A model generated the notes under the pieces. The model had not been told where the DNA came from and searched no databases. It saw nothing but the letters and a program-made list of their open reading frames with translations. 64,000 nucleotides of DNA from Prolixibacter bellariivorans ATCC BAA-1284. GTDB taxonomy: Bacteria > Bacteroidota > Bacteroidia > Bacteroidales > Prolixibacteraceae. Numbering within the stretch: position 1 is the stretch's first letter; each line of letters begins with the position of its first letter. A program made the translations under genes and the position numbers. Where the stretch lies: contig NZ_JHXO01000007.1 in NCBI RefSeq assembly GCF_000621705.1, positions 186,001 through 250,000 on the forward strand. Reading direction: 5' to 3'. This document shows positions 33,769-42,427 of the stretch, in pieces.

Positions 33769-34226
33769 TACGACTGCTTCACTTTTTTCTCGAAACAAAC
33801 ACTGCTCTTCGCATCTTTGTACTGTCCGTAGTTGGGAATTCGGTTGTAGTTGTTTTTGGTGTATAGAGCAATGGCTTCAGGTTGCTTCACGCCCGTTTCC
33901 AAAATGCATTTTTCATACTCAAGTTCCGCTGCCCATCTTTCCAAAGCATTCAGGACTTTTGATGCAATACCCTCTCCCCGCAATTCCGGAAGAACAAACA
34001 TCCGCTTAATTTCCATTGTGTTACCATCATACGGTTTTATTGCGCCACAACCTACCGGTTTTTCACCCTGATAGGCCACAATTACATGTCCGATTTGGTC
34101 AATCTTGTTGAATTGCGCGTAAAATGCATGTTCGTTACCGTCGCGCACCCGTAAATCGGCGTCGAGCTCCGAAACAAGTTGTATAAAATCAGAGTTTTCG
34201 GAGTTGGTTTGTTTGAGTGATATCAT
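33768..34226 (-). CDS. GNAT family N-acetyltransferase (152 aa)
   Basis: GNAT motif A is clear (RMFVLPELRGEGIASKVLNA), followed by the alpha4 segment (EYEKCILETGVKQPEAIALY) and the YTKNNYNRIPNYGQY end. It starts 4 nt after the stop of the other GNAT gene, so the two form an operon. The acetyl acceptor (small molecule or protein) cannot be predicted. Confidence 0.9.
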   Translation of the reverse strand: MISLKQTNSENSDFIQLVSELDADLRVRDGNEHAFYAQFNKIDQIGHVIVAYQGEKPVGCGAIKPYDGNTMEIKRMFVLPELRGEGIASKVLNALERWAAELEYEKCILETGVKQPEAIALYTKNNYNRIPNYGQYKDAKSSVCFEKKVKQS

Positions 34227-34230
34227 CGAT

Positions 34231-34785
34231 CTATTCCAGTTCCTTATTCAATTTTACAAAATGCAGATGATCCTCCCATATACCATTTATCTTTAGGTAT
34301 TTCCGACTAATTCCTTCTTCGGTAAATCCCGATTTACTTAATAACTTCACAGACGGCTTATTACGAGGCATCACATTGGCTTCAATTCGGTGTAATCCTA
34401 AGGTTTGAAAAGCAATTTTTATCATTCCCTTTACAGCTTCTGTCATATACCCTTTATTCCATTCTTTTGCGGTGAGCTCATAGCCCAGGAATGCTGAAAG
34501 AAAGGGACCATAAACGATGTTGGTCAGTGAAATGGTGCCGATCAGTTCATTTTTGCTTTTTTCAAAAATGAATAGGAGACAACTGCTACCTTCCACATAA
34601 GAAGCACGTGAGTTTATAATAAGCTGCCGCGCTTTTTCATGTGTATAGTAGTTTTCATTTCGTGTGGGTACCCATTCTTTGTGGAAATCTCTGTTTTCGA
34701 CAAGAAAATTATGAAATAAAGTGGCATCTTCTTCTTTCGGTGACCGTAAAACCAACCGTTCTGTCTCTGCTGACAACTCAGACAT
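34231..34785 (-). CDS. RimJ/RimL-type GNAT acetyltransferase (184 aa)
   Basis: Starts with ETERLVLRSPKEEDATLFHN, the RimJ/RimL opening. It has GYELTAKEWNKGYMTEAVKG (motif A) and HRIEANVMPRNKPSVKLLSK (motif B). Relatives acetylate ribosomal protein N-termini or small molecules, spermidine included. It is followed after 4 nt by a second GNAT gene. Confidence 0.9.
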   Translation of the reverse strand: MSELSAETERLVLRSPKEEDATLFHNFLVENRDFHKEWVPTRNENYYTHEKARQLIINSRASYVEGSSCLLFIFEKSKNELIGTISLTNIVYGPFLSAFLGYELTAKEWNKGYMTEAVKGMIKIAFQTLGLHRIEANVMPRNKPSVKLLSKSGFTEEGISRKYLKINGIWEDHLHFVKLNKELE

Positions 34786-34808
34786 CCTTTTTTCTTTTGT
34801 TCCCTAAA

Positions 34809-34843
34809 AAAGGCGAACAGGAGTGAAATCCTTGTTCGCCTAA
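34809..34843 (-). terminator. Terminator after gpmA
   Basis: Minus strand: AGGCGAACA / TGTTCGCCT, a perfect 9-bp stem, is followed by TTTTTTAG. It lies ~25 nt after the gpmA stop and upstream of the GNAT operon. Confidence 0.85.
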
Positions 34844-34866
34844 TATTTTTGTTCCGGAAAAGTCAA

Positions 34867-35538
34867 TTATTCCCGGGTAAGTTTATCGTTTTCGTAACTG
34901 AAGAGCAACGGAACACCGGTGGGAATTTCCAGCTTCAGTACTTCCTCTTTAGACAGTTCTTCGATGAACATTACAATGGAACGAAGGCTGTTTCCGTGAG
35001 CTGAAACCAACACGTTTTTGCCTTCTTTCAGCTGTTTCAGGATGTTTTCCTTGAAGAAGGGTATGGTACGCTCAGCCGTATCCTGCAAACATTCGCCGTT
35101 TGGCGGCGGAACATCGTAGCTTCTTCTCCAGATGTGAACCTGCTCGTCGCCGTAGGTTTTTGCGGTTTCGGCTTTGTTCATTCCCTGCAACTCACCATAG
35201 TAACGTTCATTCAGGTGCCAGTCGCGGTAAACCGGAATGATATTTTTATTCATCTCTTCGCTGTAAATTACACCCCATTCGCTCATCTTGCCATCAGAAT
35301 GAATCACCACCGGTGTTTTTTCGCTTTTGTTTTGTGCCATAGCAATCATTGCCGTTTCGAGGGCACGAACCTGTACCGATGTATATACAGCATCAAATTC
35401 TACGTCGGCCAGTGTTTCACCAGCTTTCAGCGCTTCTTCAATTCCGACAGTTGACAGCGGGACGTCTACCCAGCCGGTAAATACGTTCTTCTTGTTCCAA
35501 AGGGATTGTCCGTGACGGACCAATACCAGTTTTGCCAT
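34867..35538 (-). CDS. gpmA: 2,3-bisphosphoglycerate-dependent phosphoglycerate mutase
   Basis: The 223-aa protein has the phosphohistidine motif LVLVRHGQSLWNKKNVFTGW (His in RHG), DWHLNERYYGELQGMNKAET (family signature), RSYDVPPPNGECL and the second catalytic His in LVSAHGNSLRSIVMF. It interconverts 3- and 2-phosphoglycerate in glycolysis. It is ~25 residues shorter than E. coli GpmA at the C-terminus, as is common in this phylum. Confidence 0.97.
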   Translation of the reverse strand: MAKLVLVRHGQSLWNKKNVFTGWVDVPLSTVGIEEALKAGETLADVEFDAVYTSVQVRALETAMIAMAQNKSEKTPVVIHSDGKMSEWGVIYSEEMNKNIIPVYRDWHLNERYYGELQGMNKAETAKTYGDEQVHIWRRSYDVPPPNGECLQDTAERTIPFFKENILKQLKEGKNVLVSAHGNSLRSIVMFIEELSKEEVLKLEIPTGVPLLFSYENDKLTRE

Positions 35539-35669
35539 TGTTTCTTTTTTATTGAATGGTTTAAAACTCTTTTTTCAGGTTATTTCTCCGGTTTAACAAC
35601 TTAAAGAGGGCAGAGGTTGAAAAAAATGTAAAAGAGAATGACTTTTATTTCATCGTTCGCCTAATATCA

Positions 35670-35712
35670 AAAGAAACGAGCCATAACCGACTTAGCGTTA
35701 CAGCTCGTTCTA
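35670..35712 (-). terminator. Terminator of the DUF6261-like gene
   Basis: Minus strand: AACGAGC ... GCTCGTT, a 7-bp stem with a long loop, is followed by TCTTTTG, about 85 nt after the stop. Confidence 0.6.
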
Positions 35713-35796
35713 ACCAAATTATTTAACCTTAAAAACCACTATGTGGGAAAAACAACAATATGAGCAAAAAACAAATTAAATCTATTCGTTTATCAT

Positions 35797-36516
35797 TTAT
35801 TCTTTGTTGTTGCGACCGGCCCTAATGGACAGTTGTACTTTATAATACTTGATTTTCTCGTTCAGCTCATTGACGAATGCCTCCACACTTTCGGCAGCCA
35901 TGTTAAGTGTGATAGTGGCATTAATCCGTTCAATTATCTTTTCATACAATGGATCGATAACAAGCCTGACCGAACGCACATCGCCATTTCCACGCTCCGA
36001 CAACTCGGTATTGCGTTCGTTGAAGATATCTTGAAATACCTGATTCTGATCTTTCAGAGCAGCCACCCAGTGGCTTATCCCGATTTGTTCCACATGCGGA
36101 GCGTTTTTCACGCTTTGTAAATCGTTTACTAAGTTGCTTATGGCTGCACTCTCTTCGTTATAGGGTACTCTTCGTATATCGCCGTAAAGCGAAATAACCC
36201 GTTGAACAAGCTCTGCACTATTGACCTCTTCTTCAACCGGGCTGTCAATCGTGGCGTCAACCCGTTTATGTATGGCTCTCCAGGTCCTGTCCCGACGATT
36301 ATCCATCTCTGATATTTTAGCCGAGAGGCTACTACCGTTGCCTACACGCACCGCGCTATCAAGTTTGTTCAGCGTGGCAATAAATTCAGGATACAGGGCT
36401 GTAATTCCCAGCGTTTCGGGCGTTGTGGCCTCAATAAGCTTTTTGATATCGGTCATGAACTGGTCGTGTTCATTGTTGCGCAACGGATACAGGTTAAAGT
36501 CTTCGATTTGTTTCAT
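35797..36516 (-). CDS. DUF6261-like protein, 239 aa
   Basis: I start at the ATG at 36516 (MKQIEDFNLYPLRNNEHDQF), because the upstream 20 residues from an alternative ATG at 36576 look like non-coding AT-rich sequence. The protein is all-helical and highly charged. The opening FNLYPLRNNEHDQF and the end VEAFVNELNEKIKYYKVQLS match what I recall of the DUF6261 family, which is confined to Bacteroidota and often occurs in many copies per genome. No signal peptide or TM segment. Function unknown. Confidence 0.75.
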   Translation of the reverse strand: MKQIEDFNLYPLRNNEHDQFMTDIKKLIEATTPETLGITALYPEFIATLNKLDSAVRVGNGSSLSAKISEMDNRRDRTWRAIHKRVDATIDSPVEEEVNSAELVQRVISLYGDIRRVPYNEESAAISNLVNDLQSVKNAPHVEQIGISHWVAALKDQNQVFQDIFNERNTELSERGNGDVRSVRLVIDPLYEKIIERINATITLNMAAESVEAFVNELNEKIKYYKVQLSIRAGRNNKE

Positions 36517-36750
36517 GATAATTAGTTTATAGTGGAAAAACATTAGAAATTTACAATTTTCGACAACGAAATTCAAAACAAAAAAATATGTTTATGATCA
36601 TTATTTTATTGTCATAAAGACTAAAAACATTGTAAAACACCCTATGTATTTTCATAAACTGAGTAGTTGTATAATTACTTTGCAGTGAAAATCCTTGAAT
36701 TCGTTATGTGATAATATAGTATCTGCGGTTTTGGTCATACAGTTATCCCG

Positions 36751-36960
36751 GATTTATGCTTTCCCATTTTCGGAAAAGGTTGCCGCAATTCTGATTCATG
36801 CTTCCCCACTTCCGGGAAACGCTGCCGCAATCCTGATTCATACCTTCCCACTTCCGGGAGACGTTGCCGCAGTTCTGACTCATGCTTTCCCATTTTCGGG
36901 AAATGTTGCTGCAGTTCGGATTCATGCTTTGTGGCTCTTGGGAAACGTTACCGCCGATCC
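36751..36960. repeat. Tandem array of five 42-nt units
   Basis: Units begin at 36751, 36793, 36835, 36877 and 36919, each 42 nt. The consensus begins GATTCATGCTTTCCCACTTC and continues CGGGAAACGTTGCCGCAGTTCT; the last unit is the most degenerate. On the minus strand units 1-4 read as 14-residue repeats of the type MNQNCGNVSRKWES; the plus strand is open as well. The mix of silent and replacement changes gives no clear sign of coding. No unique spacers exist between units, so it is not CRISPR. It sits between the DUF6261-like gene (divergent) and the lipoprotein gene at 37180. Confidence 0.85.
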
Positions 36961-37179
36961 TTTTTGGATGTTTTTATGTCGTCTAAATATGTTAATAAAA
37001 TGTATCCTTCCTGATCCGTTTTTTGGTCTTAAAGTGCTAATTTAGGCAGGTGATGTTGTAATTCTGTTGATAATTTATTCTTAAAAAAGGACAACAAGGC
37101 ATGAGATACGGGCAACTAATAAGGGTTGTATTGTATCTACCACTTGTAACATGTTTTCACTAATTAAAAATTCCATATT
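36961..37179. other. Gap between the 42-nt array and the lipoprotein gene
   Basis: About 220 nt of AT-rich sequence. It must hold the promoter of the lipoprotein gene, but I see no convincing -33/-7 pair. Confidence 0.4.
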
Positions 37180-37893
37180 ATGAAACGTATTATCCCGGCG
37201 CTAATGATAGCGATTCTGTTTTCATCGTGCGCAACCCACCTGGGAATGATAAGTTCGGGTGTATCAGATCAAAACATTCAGTATGAAGATATGGCCGTCG
37301 GCGTCGCCCAAACAGCCCATGTATTCGGTATAGGCGGTTTATCGAAGGATGCGTTGGTCCTTCAGGCCAAACAAAATATGATGAAATCGCGCCCGCTAAA
37401 GAAGGATGAAATGTACATGAATTTTACGGTCGACTTTAAACAGAGTTATTGGTTGGTTTATATCCAAACCAAGGTGACGGTAAGCGCCGATGTAGTAAAG
37501 AAAACCGGCACCGAAGACGTTTCACCATTTTCTCCTAACTATCTTAATAGCCTTGGAACCTCCAATATGGCGAACAAGTTATTTGAAGTGGGTGATTCGG
37601 TTATATTTGACAAGACACTCAGAGGAACTGTTGTTGCTGTTAAAAAGAGTGGCCGGATGCGCGTATCATACAAAACCAGTCGTGGCAACTTTAAAGTAGC
37701 AAACATGTCTGTCAATAGCGTTTTTTCGCCCAATAAAAAATACAGAGGTTACCGTGCGGGAGATATGTACGCAACGACCTTTACGCAAGGTGGAGAGGAT
37801 GAAACAGTTGTCGGGAAAGTGGTCGGTGTAGGGCTGCAATTTGTACTGGTGCGTTCCGTCAAGAACGGCTATCTGCTTAAACTTAAATATTAG
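37180..37893 (+). CDS. Lipoprotein with DUF6567-like N-terminal part, 237 aa
   Basis: The signal peptide MKRIIPALMIAILFSSCATH has a lipobox (FSSC, Cys17). Residues ~45-120 (AQTAHVFGIGGLSKDALVLQ; TVDFKQSYWLVYIQTKVTVS) follow the pattern FGIGGL...A...A...M that I associate with DUF6567/TRL-like lipoproteins. The C-terminal half (VGDSVIFDKTLRGTVVAVKK; MRVSYKTSRGNFKVANMSVN; DETVVGKVVGVGLQFVLVRS) shows two short beta-barrel or SH3-like segments, so the protein appears to be a fusion of two small domains. Expected at the outer or inner membrane. Function unknown. A terminator follows. Confidence 0.75.
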   Translation: MKRIIPALMIAILFSSCATHLGMISSGVSDQNIQYEDMAVGVAQTAHVFGIGGLSKDALVLQAKQNMMKSRPLKKDEMYMNFTVDFKQSYWLVYIQTKVTVSADVVKKTGTEDVSPFSPNYLNSLGTSNMANKLFEVGDSVIFDKTLRGTVVAVKKSGRMRVSYKTSRGNFKVANMSVNSVFSPNKKYRGYRAGDMYATTFTQGGEDETVVGKVVGVGLQFVLVRSVKNGYLLKLKY

Positions 37894-37924
37894 ATATGTA
37901 GTGTATTAAAATAACTAGTTAAGT

Positions 37925-37964
37925 GCCCTGAACAGCAAATAATGCCGATGTTTAGGGCTTTTTT
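37925..37964 (+). terminator. Terminator after the DUF6567-like lipoprotein gene
   Basis: GCCCTGAACA ... TGTTTAGGGC, a 9-10 bp stem with a single mismatch, is followed by TTTTTT. Confidence 0.8.
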
Positions 37965-38137
37965 AGCGCTTTTATTTTAACATCCTAATTACGATTTTCC
38001 AAAACATGAGCTAAAAAGTTGTGTTGTGGAATCCAATTTTTAATCCTTTCAAATCACCGTATATTACCTGTATTTTAAAACTTTTGCAAACCTTGCTCGT
38101 TGTACATATTGCAACGTTTTACTGCATGATTTATTTG

Positions 38138-38145
38138 TAAATTTG
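38138..38145 (+). promoter_or_regulatory. Putative -7 promoter element of the 1149-aa protein gene
   Basis: TAAATTTG fits TAnnTTTG, 35 nt before the ATG at 38181. The -33 region reads GTTTTAC (TTTT at 38117-38120, 17 nt away), a weak match. Confidence 0.5.
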
Positions 38146-38180
38146 ATAGCAGATTACTAAATAATAAAAAGGATTTGACG

Positions 38181-41100
38181 ATGAGAAAGACTTTTGGTGC
38201 TGGTATTGATACAAAGACGCGTACTGTCAACAAGAAAAAGAAGATTCAGTACATTAATCTAAAACTGGCTGCGCTTGGATATCCTTACTATGAGGATGAA
38301 CGAACCGCACAGTTTTTGGAAATAGCCTCTCCGTTACTGGACAATTACAAAGAGCAGTCCCGTATTCTGTCCAGTCATTTATCGCCTATCGGAAAACGGA
38401 TTCAAACCTTCCTGAACGACTACCTGGCTGATGTTTCCGGGGAAAAAAATATTTCCTTGCCGGGAAATTCTTTTGTGCTCGACACACATGGTCTGGCCCG
38501 CATGATGTCTATTTCTCCCAACAAAGATTCTTACGAAACAGACATGGTTCGGTCGTACCGGACTGCGCAGGGAATTCTGCACAATCCGAAACATGATAAA
38601 CGTACCACCAAAGGAGTTTTTCACGTGGCAGAAGGAGGGCTACCCGTTCCGAACGATAAGAAAGCGGTTCCGAAACAAACTTTTGCCAAACTGTTGGAAG
38701 CAGCTTTAGCTCCCCCAATCGATTTGATGGAGCTTCCGTTTACTTCCGACCAGGAAGAAAAAGCGGAGGTATTTCTGAGCCTGATGCTACGTCCGGTTGT
38801 CGTACCTGAAGTCGCTGGTGTTACAAAGGAAAAGGCTATGGAGATTCTCTTTCTGGCACCCGGAAACCTGATTAGTAACCTCGATTTCGTCGAATCTATT
38901 TTTGGTAATGCAGGTGATCCCAATCTGCCGGAAAATGATGCGGCACTTGATCCCGAAACCTGGACGGGACATTCGGGATGCGTTATTCTGGCTACGCATC
39001 TCATTCACATGAAGAAAAAAGATTTGGGACTTCCACATTACGATGACGCCACCGAACGGCAGCGCCTCGATGGAATGTGCTGGAGGGATGAGAATGAGCT
39101 ATACAACGACGGAGGCGCATTTAAGATTACAGCCCGTGATGAGCGGGGAGTGGTGGTAACCATTATTGCCGATAACTATTTCGGATACTGTAAAAAAGAG
39201 GTGAAAACACAAATCAGTTACTCAGCCAACCTATACGGACTTTGCGAAGAGGAGCATGCCGGTGGTGCGCTTGCTTTCCAAAGCTACGACTTAGGTGAGC
39301 GTTTCATGCTGGATGACCGCCTTCCCGACAACAATCTTACTTTTAAAGAAATAACCAGGCTTTATGGCGATATGATGGATATTCAGCCGGAAGGATATGG
39401 TCAGGATAAGAATTATCCGAATATTCTTTATGTGCCTGAAAATGCTGAGTTCAATATTTATGAACAAACGGTCAGTTGGACGAATGGTAAAGGCAATCAT
39501 AGTATTAAGCTCCTGCCTACGAAATATTACATTCTGCCGTCGGGCTACCGGATACAGATGCGGAAACGGATGAATGGTCACCACTGGCATCTTACCGGTG
39601 CGGTGGCCGAAGGAACGCTGTGTCACAAGCCCTGTACTGTTTCCGGTGGTGGAAAATCGGAAATCTCTAAATCCATCAGGGATGCTATGATTCAGGGGTC
39701 GGTCATCGTTTCCGATGATTTGCAGAAAGATTTGGATATGGTAGACGAAATCATGCAAAAAGATTTCACCCACCGTTTCAAAATACCGGTTGATTACAAA
39801 CGGCCGCCTCGCAGTATTATGGATACAAACCGATCGTTGGGTTCGGTTATCAAGTTATTGACACCGGCCAATGAATACACCGATGAATACAACGACTGGT
39901 TGAAATCTGTTCCACAACGGATAAAAGACTTAATCTACATTGTTAAAAGGCGTTATCACACGGAATGGAGCCAACACTGGCGCGAGTATTTTTCGGTCGA
40001 CCAGATAAACGGCAGTTCAGGAAATGAATTAAAATTCATGGGCCGCAAGCTGATTTCCAACTATCTGCGTGTAGGCCACGATTTGGACAATTCGTGGCGA
40101 ATTTTCCAGTTGCGACAGGATTTCTATCCTGCCCAAAAAGTTCAGGTAGAAGATGATATTACTGCTTCCATCATTGTGAAAACCGATCAGCTGTCGGACT
40201 TGAATCCGCAATATTCAAATCCCAGCGTGAAGTTACTGACCAACTGTGAAGCCCGTCTCTTTCAACGTCCGGATGATTGTGTGGTGAAAGGATACGATAA
40301 ACAGGCCGAAGCTGATTTGACTAACCCGAATACCTTCCTGTCGAATTTCGAGCCTTTAACACGTGAGCAGGTGAAGGAGATTAAAGAAGATACCATCGGC
40401 TTTGATTTCTATACTAAGCCAGTGAAGGATTTGATTAATAATTTCCTGGAAAGTGATGAACCCAATTACCTGGTAGTGCCATCGGAGCCTCGCCTGGTAA
40501 ATGGTGCTCCGTCTCAAAATCCCCGGTATTTGCAGGTTCGCCCCGATTTGGTGGACTCAACGGACAAATACCTGGCAGAAACCTGCGAACGAATCTTTCG
40601 CAAGATACCATTGAATAAACCCCTTTATTTACCAGTGAACAGTGTCCTTCCGGGAAGAAGGAATAACCCGGCCGACGAAAAGGCTAACGTACCGCCACTG
40701 GCTATTTATAATCCAATTCATTACCAGGAATTACCGGAATTGTTTATCGACTTTATCTGTAGCATTACCGGTAAATCACCATCTACTACCGGTTTTGGTT
40801 CGGAGGGTGCGCTTACCAAAGGGCCGTTTAACAATCTTTTGGTAGCTGCCGACCTGAACAATGCGTTGCTGTCGTATATTCTTACAGGATACGAGCCGCT
40901 CTCATCAGCTGCCGGTTATGTTGGTCCTAAATATAAAGTCGATCACGATATCAGCCTGTTAATGCCTGAAGTTATTTCGCGCATGTCGGTAGACGAGCGT
41001 GACCCGAAATATTTGATCAAAAATGGTTACCTGGAAAAAGTGAACAATATTGAACACGATGGAGAGGTAATAGAGGCGAGTTTGTTGGGATACCGCATCA

Positions 41101-41630
41101 CCATCAAGTTTGTTCACCATTTCCTTGGCCGTATTTTCAATAACCCGGATGCTGTTTTTACGAAAGATATGCTCCAGCCCGAATTGCAGGATATGGATAC
41201 TTTTGTGCATTCGCTGAAGAATCTTTCGATTACCCAAAAGCGGGTAGCGGAAGGGTTGATGACGGACGGAACCTACGAAGCATTGTGTCCGCCGTTGCAG
41301 TCACTGGTCTCCATTATGGTTAACGGAGAATATGAAGGCAAGGATCGGGAACATCCCGAAGTTCGTAAAATGTTTACCCGGGACTATGTGATGAACAGCG
41401 ATTGGTACAAGCATCGCTTGAAAGTTAAACAGGATCGTGATATCAAATTCCAGAATCAAACCATCGCTTACCTGGAAGATGCAATGCAGCGTGAAAACCT
41501 GAAAGAAGCCGTTCAAAAGCTTGAGCTGGAAGCGAAACTTAAAGCTGCCCGAAAAGAACTGGCTCATGTTCAGTCAGAAGCCTATATCGAGGAGTTATAT
41601 GGTACGCTTGGAGCCGATCCATTGAAATAA
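38181..41630 (+). CDS. Large cytoplasmic enzyme, candidate PPi-type phosphoenolpyruvate carboxykinase
   Basis: From the ATG at 38181, with AAGGA 7-8 nt upstream, the protein is 1149 aa and has no signal peptide or TM helix. Around residue 485-495 it has a P-loop-like turn, CTVSGGGKSEISKSIRDA, comparable to the GxxGxGK(T/S) phosphate loop of ATP/GTP PEPCKs. Other conserved-looking segments are NYFGYCKKEVKTQISYSANL (~332-351), EEHAGGALAFQSYDLG, and GFGSEGALTKGPFNNLL. Size and motifs fit the PPi-dependent PEPCK (EC 4.1.1.38) described from Propionibacterium and Entamoeba, which makes oxaloacetate from PEP and CO2 and releases PPi. I identify it from memory of length and motifs, so treat it as a hypothesis. 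A strong terminator follows. Confidence 0.5.
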   Translation: MRKTFGAGIDTKTRTVNKKKKIQYINLKLAALGYPYYEDERTAQFLEIASPLLDNYKEQSRILSSHLSPIGKRIQTFLNDYLADVSGEKNISLPGNSFVLDTHGLARMMSISPNKDSYETDMVRSYRTAQGILHNPKHDKRTTKGVFHVAEGGLPVPNDKKAVPKQTFAKLLEAALAPPIDLMELPFTSDQEEKAEVFLSLMLRPVVVPEVAGVTKEKAMEILFLAPGNLISNLDFVESIFGNAGDPNLPENDAALDPETWTGHSGCVILATHLIHMKKKDLGLPHYDDATERQRLDGMCWRDENELYNDGGAFKITARDERGVVVTIIADNYFGYCKKEVKTQISYSANLYGLCEEEHAGGALAFQSYDLGERFMLDDRLPDNNLTFKEITRLYGDMMDIQPEGYGQDKNYPNILYVPENAEFNIYEQTVSWTNGKGNHSIKLLPTKYYILPSGYRIQMRKRMNGHHWHLTGAVAEGTLCHKPCTVSGGGKSEISKSIRDAMIQGSVIVSDDLQKDLDMVDEIMQKDFTHRFKIPVDYKRPPRSIMDTNRSLGSVIKLLTPANEYTDEYNDWLKSVPQRIKDLIYIVKRRYHTEWSQHWREYFSVDQINGSSGNELKFMGRKLISNYLRVGHDLDNSWRIFQLRQDFYPAQKVQVEDDITASIIVKTDQLSDLNPQYSNPSVKLLTNCEARLFQRPDDCVVKGYDKQAEADLTNPNTFLSNFEPLTREQVKEIKEDTIGFDFYTKPVKDLINNFLESDEPNYLVVPSEPRLVNGAPSQNPRYLQVRPDLVDSTDKYLAETCERIFRKIPLNKPLYLPVNSVLPGRRNNPADEKANVPPLAIYNPIHYQELPELFIDFICSITGKSPSTTGFGSEGALTKGPFNNLLVAADLNNALLSYILTGYEPLSSAAGYVGPKYKVDHDISLLMPEVISRMSVDERDPKYLIKNGYLEKVNNIEHDGEVIEASLLGYRITIKFVHHFLGRIFNNPDAVFTKDMLQPELQDMDTFVHSLKNLSITQKRVAEGLMTDGTYEALCPPLQSLVSIMVNGEYEGKDREHPEVRKMFTRDYVMNSDWYKHRLKVKQDRDIKFQNQTIAYLEDAMQRENLKEAVQKLELEAKLKAARKELAHVQSEAYIEELYGTLGADPLK

Positions 41631-41650
41631 CGTATCGAAATACAATGCAA

Positions 41651-41690
41651 AAAGCCACTTCCTGACTTAACGGAAGTGGCTTTTATTTTT
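41651..41690 (+). terminator. Strong terminator after the 1149-aa protein gene
   Basis: AAAGCCACTTCC / GGAAGTGGCTTT, a 12-bp perfect stem, is followed by TATTTTT. It can also stop the convergent membrane-protein gene that ends at 41714. Confidence 0.92.
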
Positions 41691-41713
41691 AATCGTGTTC
41701 CAAAAATCTTCAA

Positions 41714-42427
41714 TTATCGCAGAATGTAAAGGAAAATCAATAACCCGAGAAGGATTAAAATGGTGTACATGATAACGTTTCTCCGCTTTTTTATCCGGCG
41801 TTCTGCAATCTTCATTGAAGCGAGACTTTCATTGTAGAGGTCTTCAATGGTTTCGGTCAATTCTTTCACCTGGCTCCGGTAATTGGCCCATTGAGCCCCG
41901 AACGAGATGATGAATGCCAGTAACAGGAACAGATATAGGATAGGATCGTTCCAGGGGAGTTCCATCCTTATTTCGTGGTATTTGAACTGATAATAGAAGA
42001 AAAAACCAGTCAATACAAATAATGGATTTGACAGGGAACTGTTGATAATGAAATTCCGGAAGGTAGTTTTAAAATAATGCAGCTTATTCTCCAGGTTTTC
42101 CATTATGGCATCTGTTTCCTTAACGGCTTTCAGCTTTTTGATATAACTAAAATTCAATCCCAAAAGCAATACGGTAACGGATATCAGAACAACAATAATT
42201 TGATGATAAACTGGCTGTGTTACCTGAAAAACAAGTAAAAACAACAACGCTGCAGCAATCAAAGCTTTAAAGACGATATCAAACCAAATGGCCCGGGAAC
42301 CAGACGTTGACATCTGATGTGATTTATTTTTCCGGTAATCCTGAATTTTACTCAATGAGTACCGTTTACCTGTTGTTTCATCGGTGTTGGCTGATTTCCA
42401 GATTTGTTTTATATCGTTCGTTTTCAT
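41714..42427 (-). CDS. Membrane protein, probable partner of the ECF sigma factor, 237 aa
   Basis: The cytoplasmic N-terminal ~45 residues start MKTNDIKQIWKSANTDET and precede two TM helices (AIWFDIVFKALIAAALLFLL; IIVVLISVTVLLLGLNFSYI). Two more follow (FVLTGFFFYYQFKYHEI...; ILYLFLLLAFIISFGAQWAN), then a coiled region and a final TM (RNVIMYTILILLGLLIFLYI). The ATGA overlap (start 42427, sigma stop 42424) couples it to the ECF gene. A membrane partner translated after an ECF factor is usually its anti-sigma factor. I see no FecR, RseA or ZAS signature, so that role is inferred. Confidence 0.75.
   Translation of the reverse strand: MKTNDIKQIWKSANTDETTGKRYSLSKIQDYRKNKSHQMSTSGSRAIWFDIVFKALIAAALLFLLVFQVTQPVYHQIIVVLISVTVLLLGLNFSYIKKLKAVKETDAIMENLENKLHYFKTTFRNFIINSSLSNPLFVLTGFFFYYQFKYHEIRMELPWNDPILYLFLLLAFIISFGAQWANYRSQVKELTETIEDLYNESLASMKIAERRIKKRRNVIMYTILILLGLLIFLYILR

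Noticed and set aside
36751-36960. CRISPR array
   Set aside because: Units are contiguous, with no unique spacers and no cas genes in the window.
36695-37045. 116-codon plus-strand frame across the 42-nt array
   Set aside because: It is open because the units have a length divisible by three and no stop; there is no clear start context, and the sequence outside the repeats looks random.
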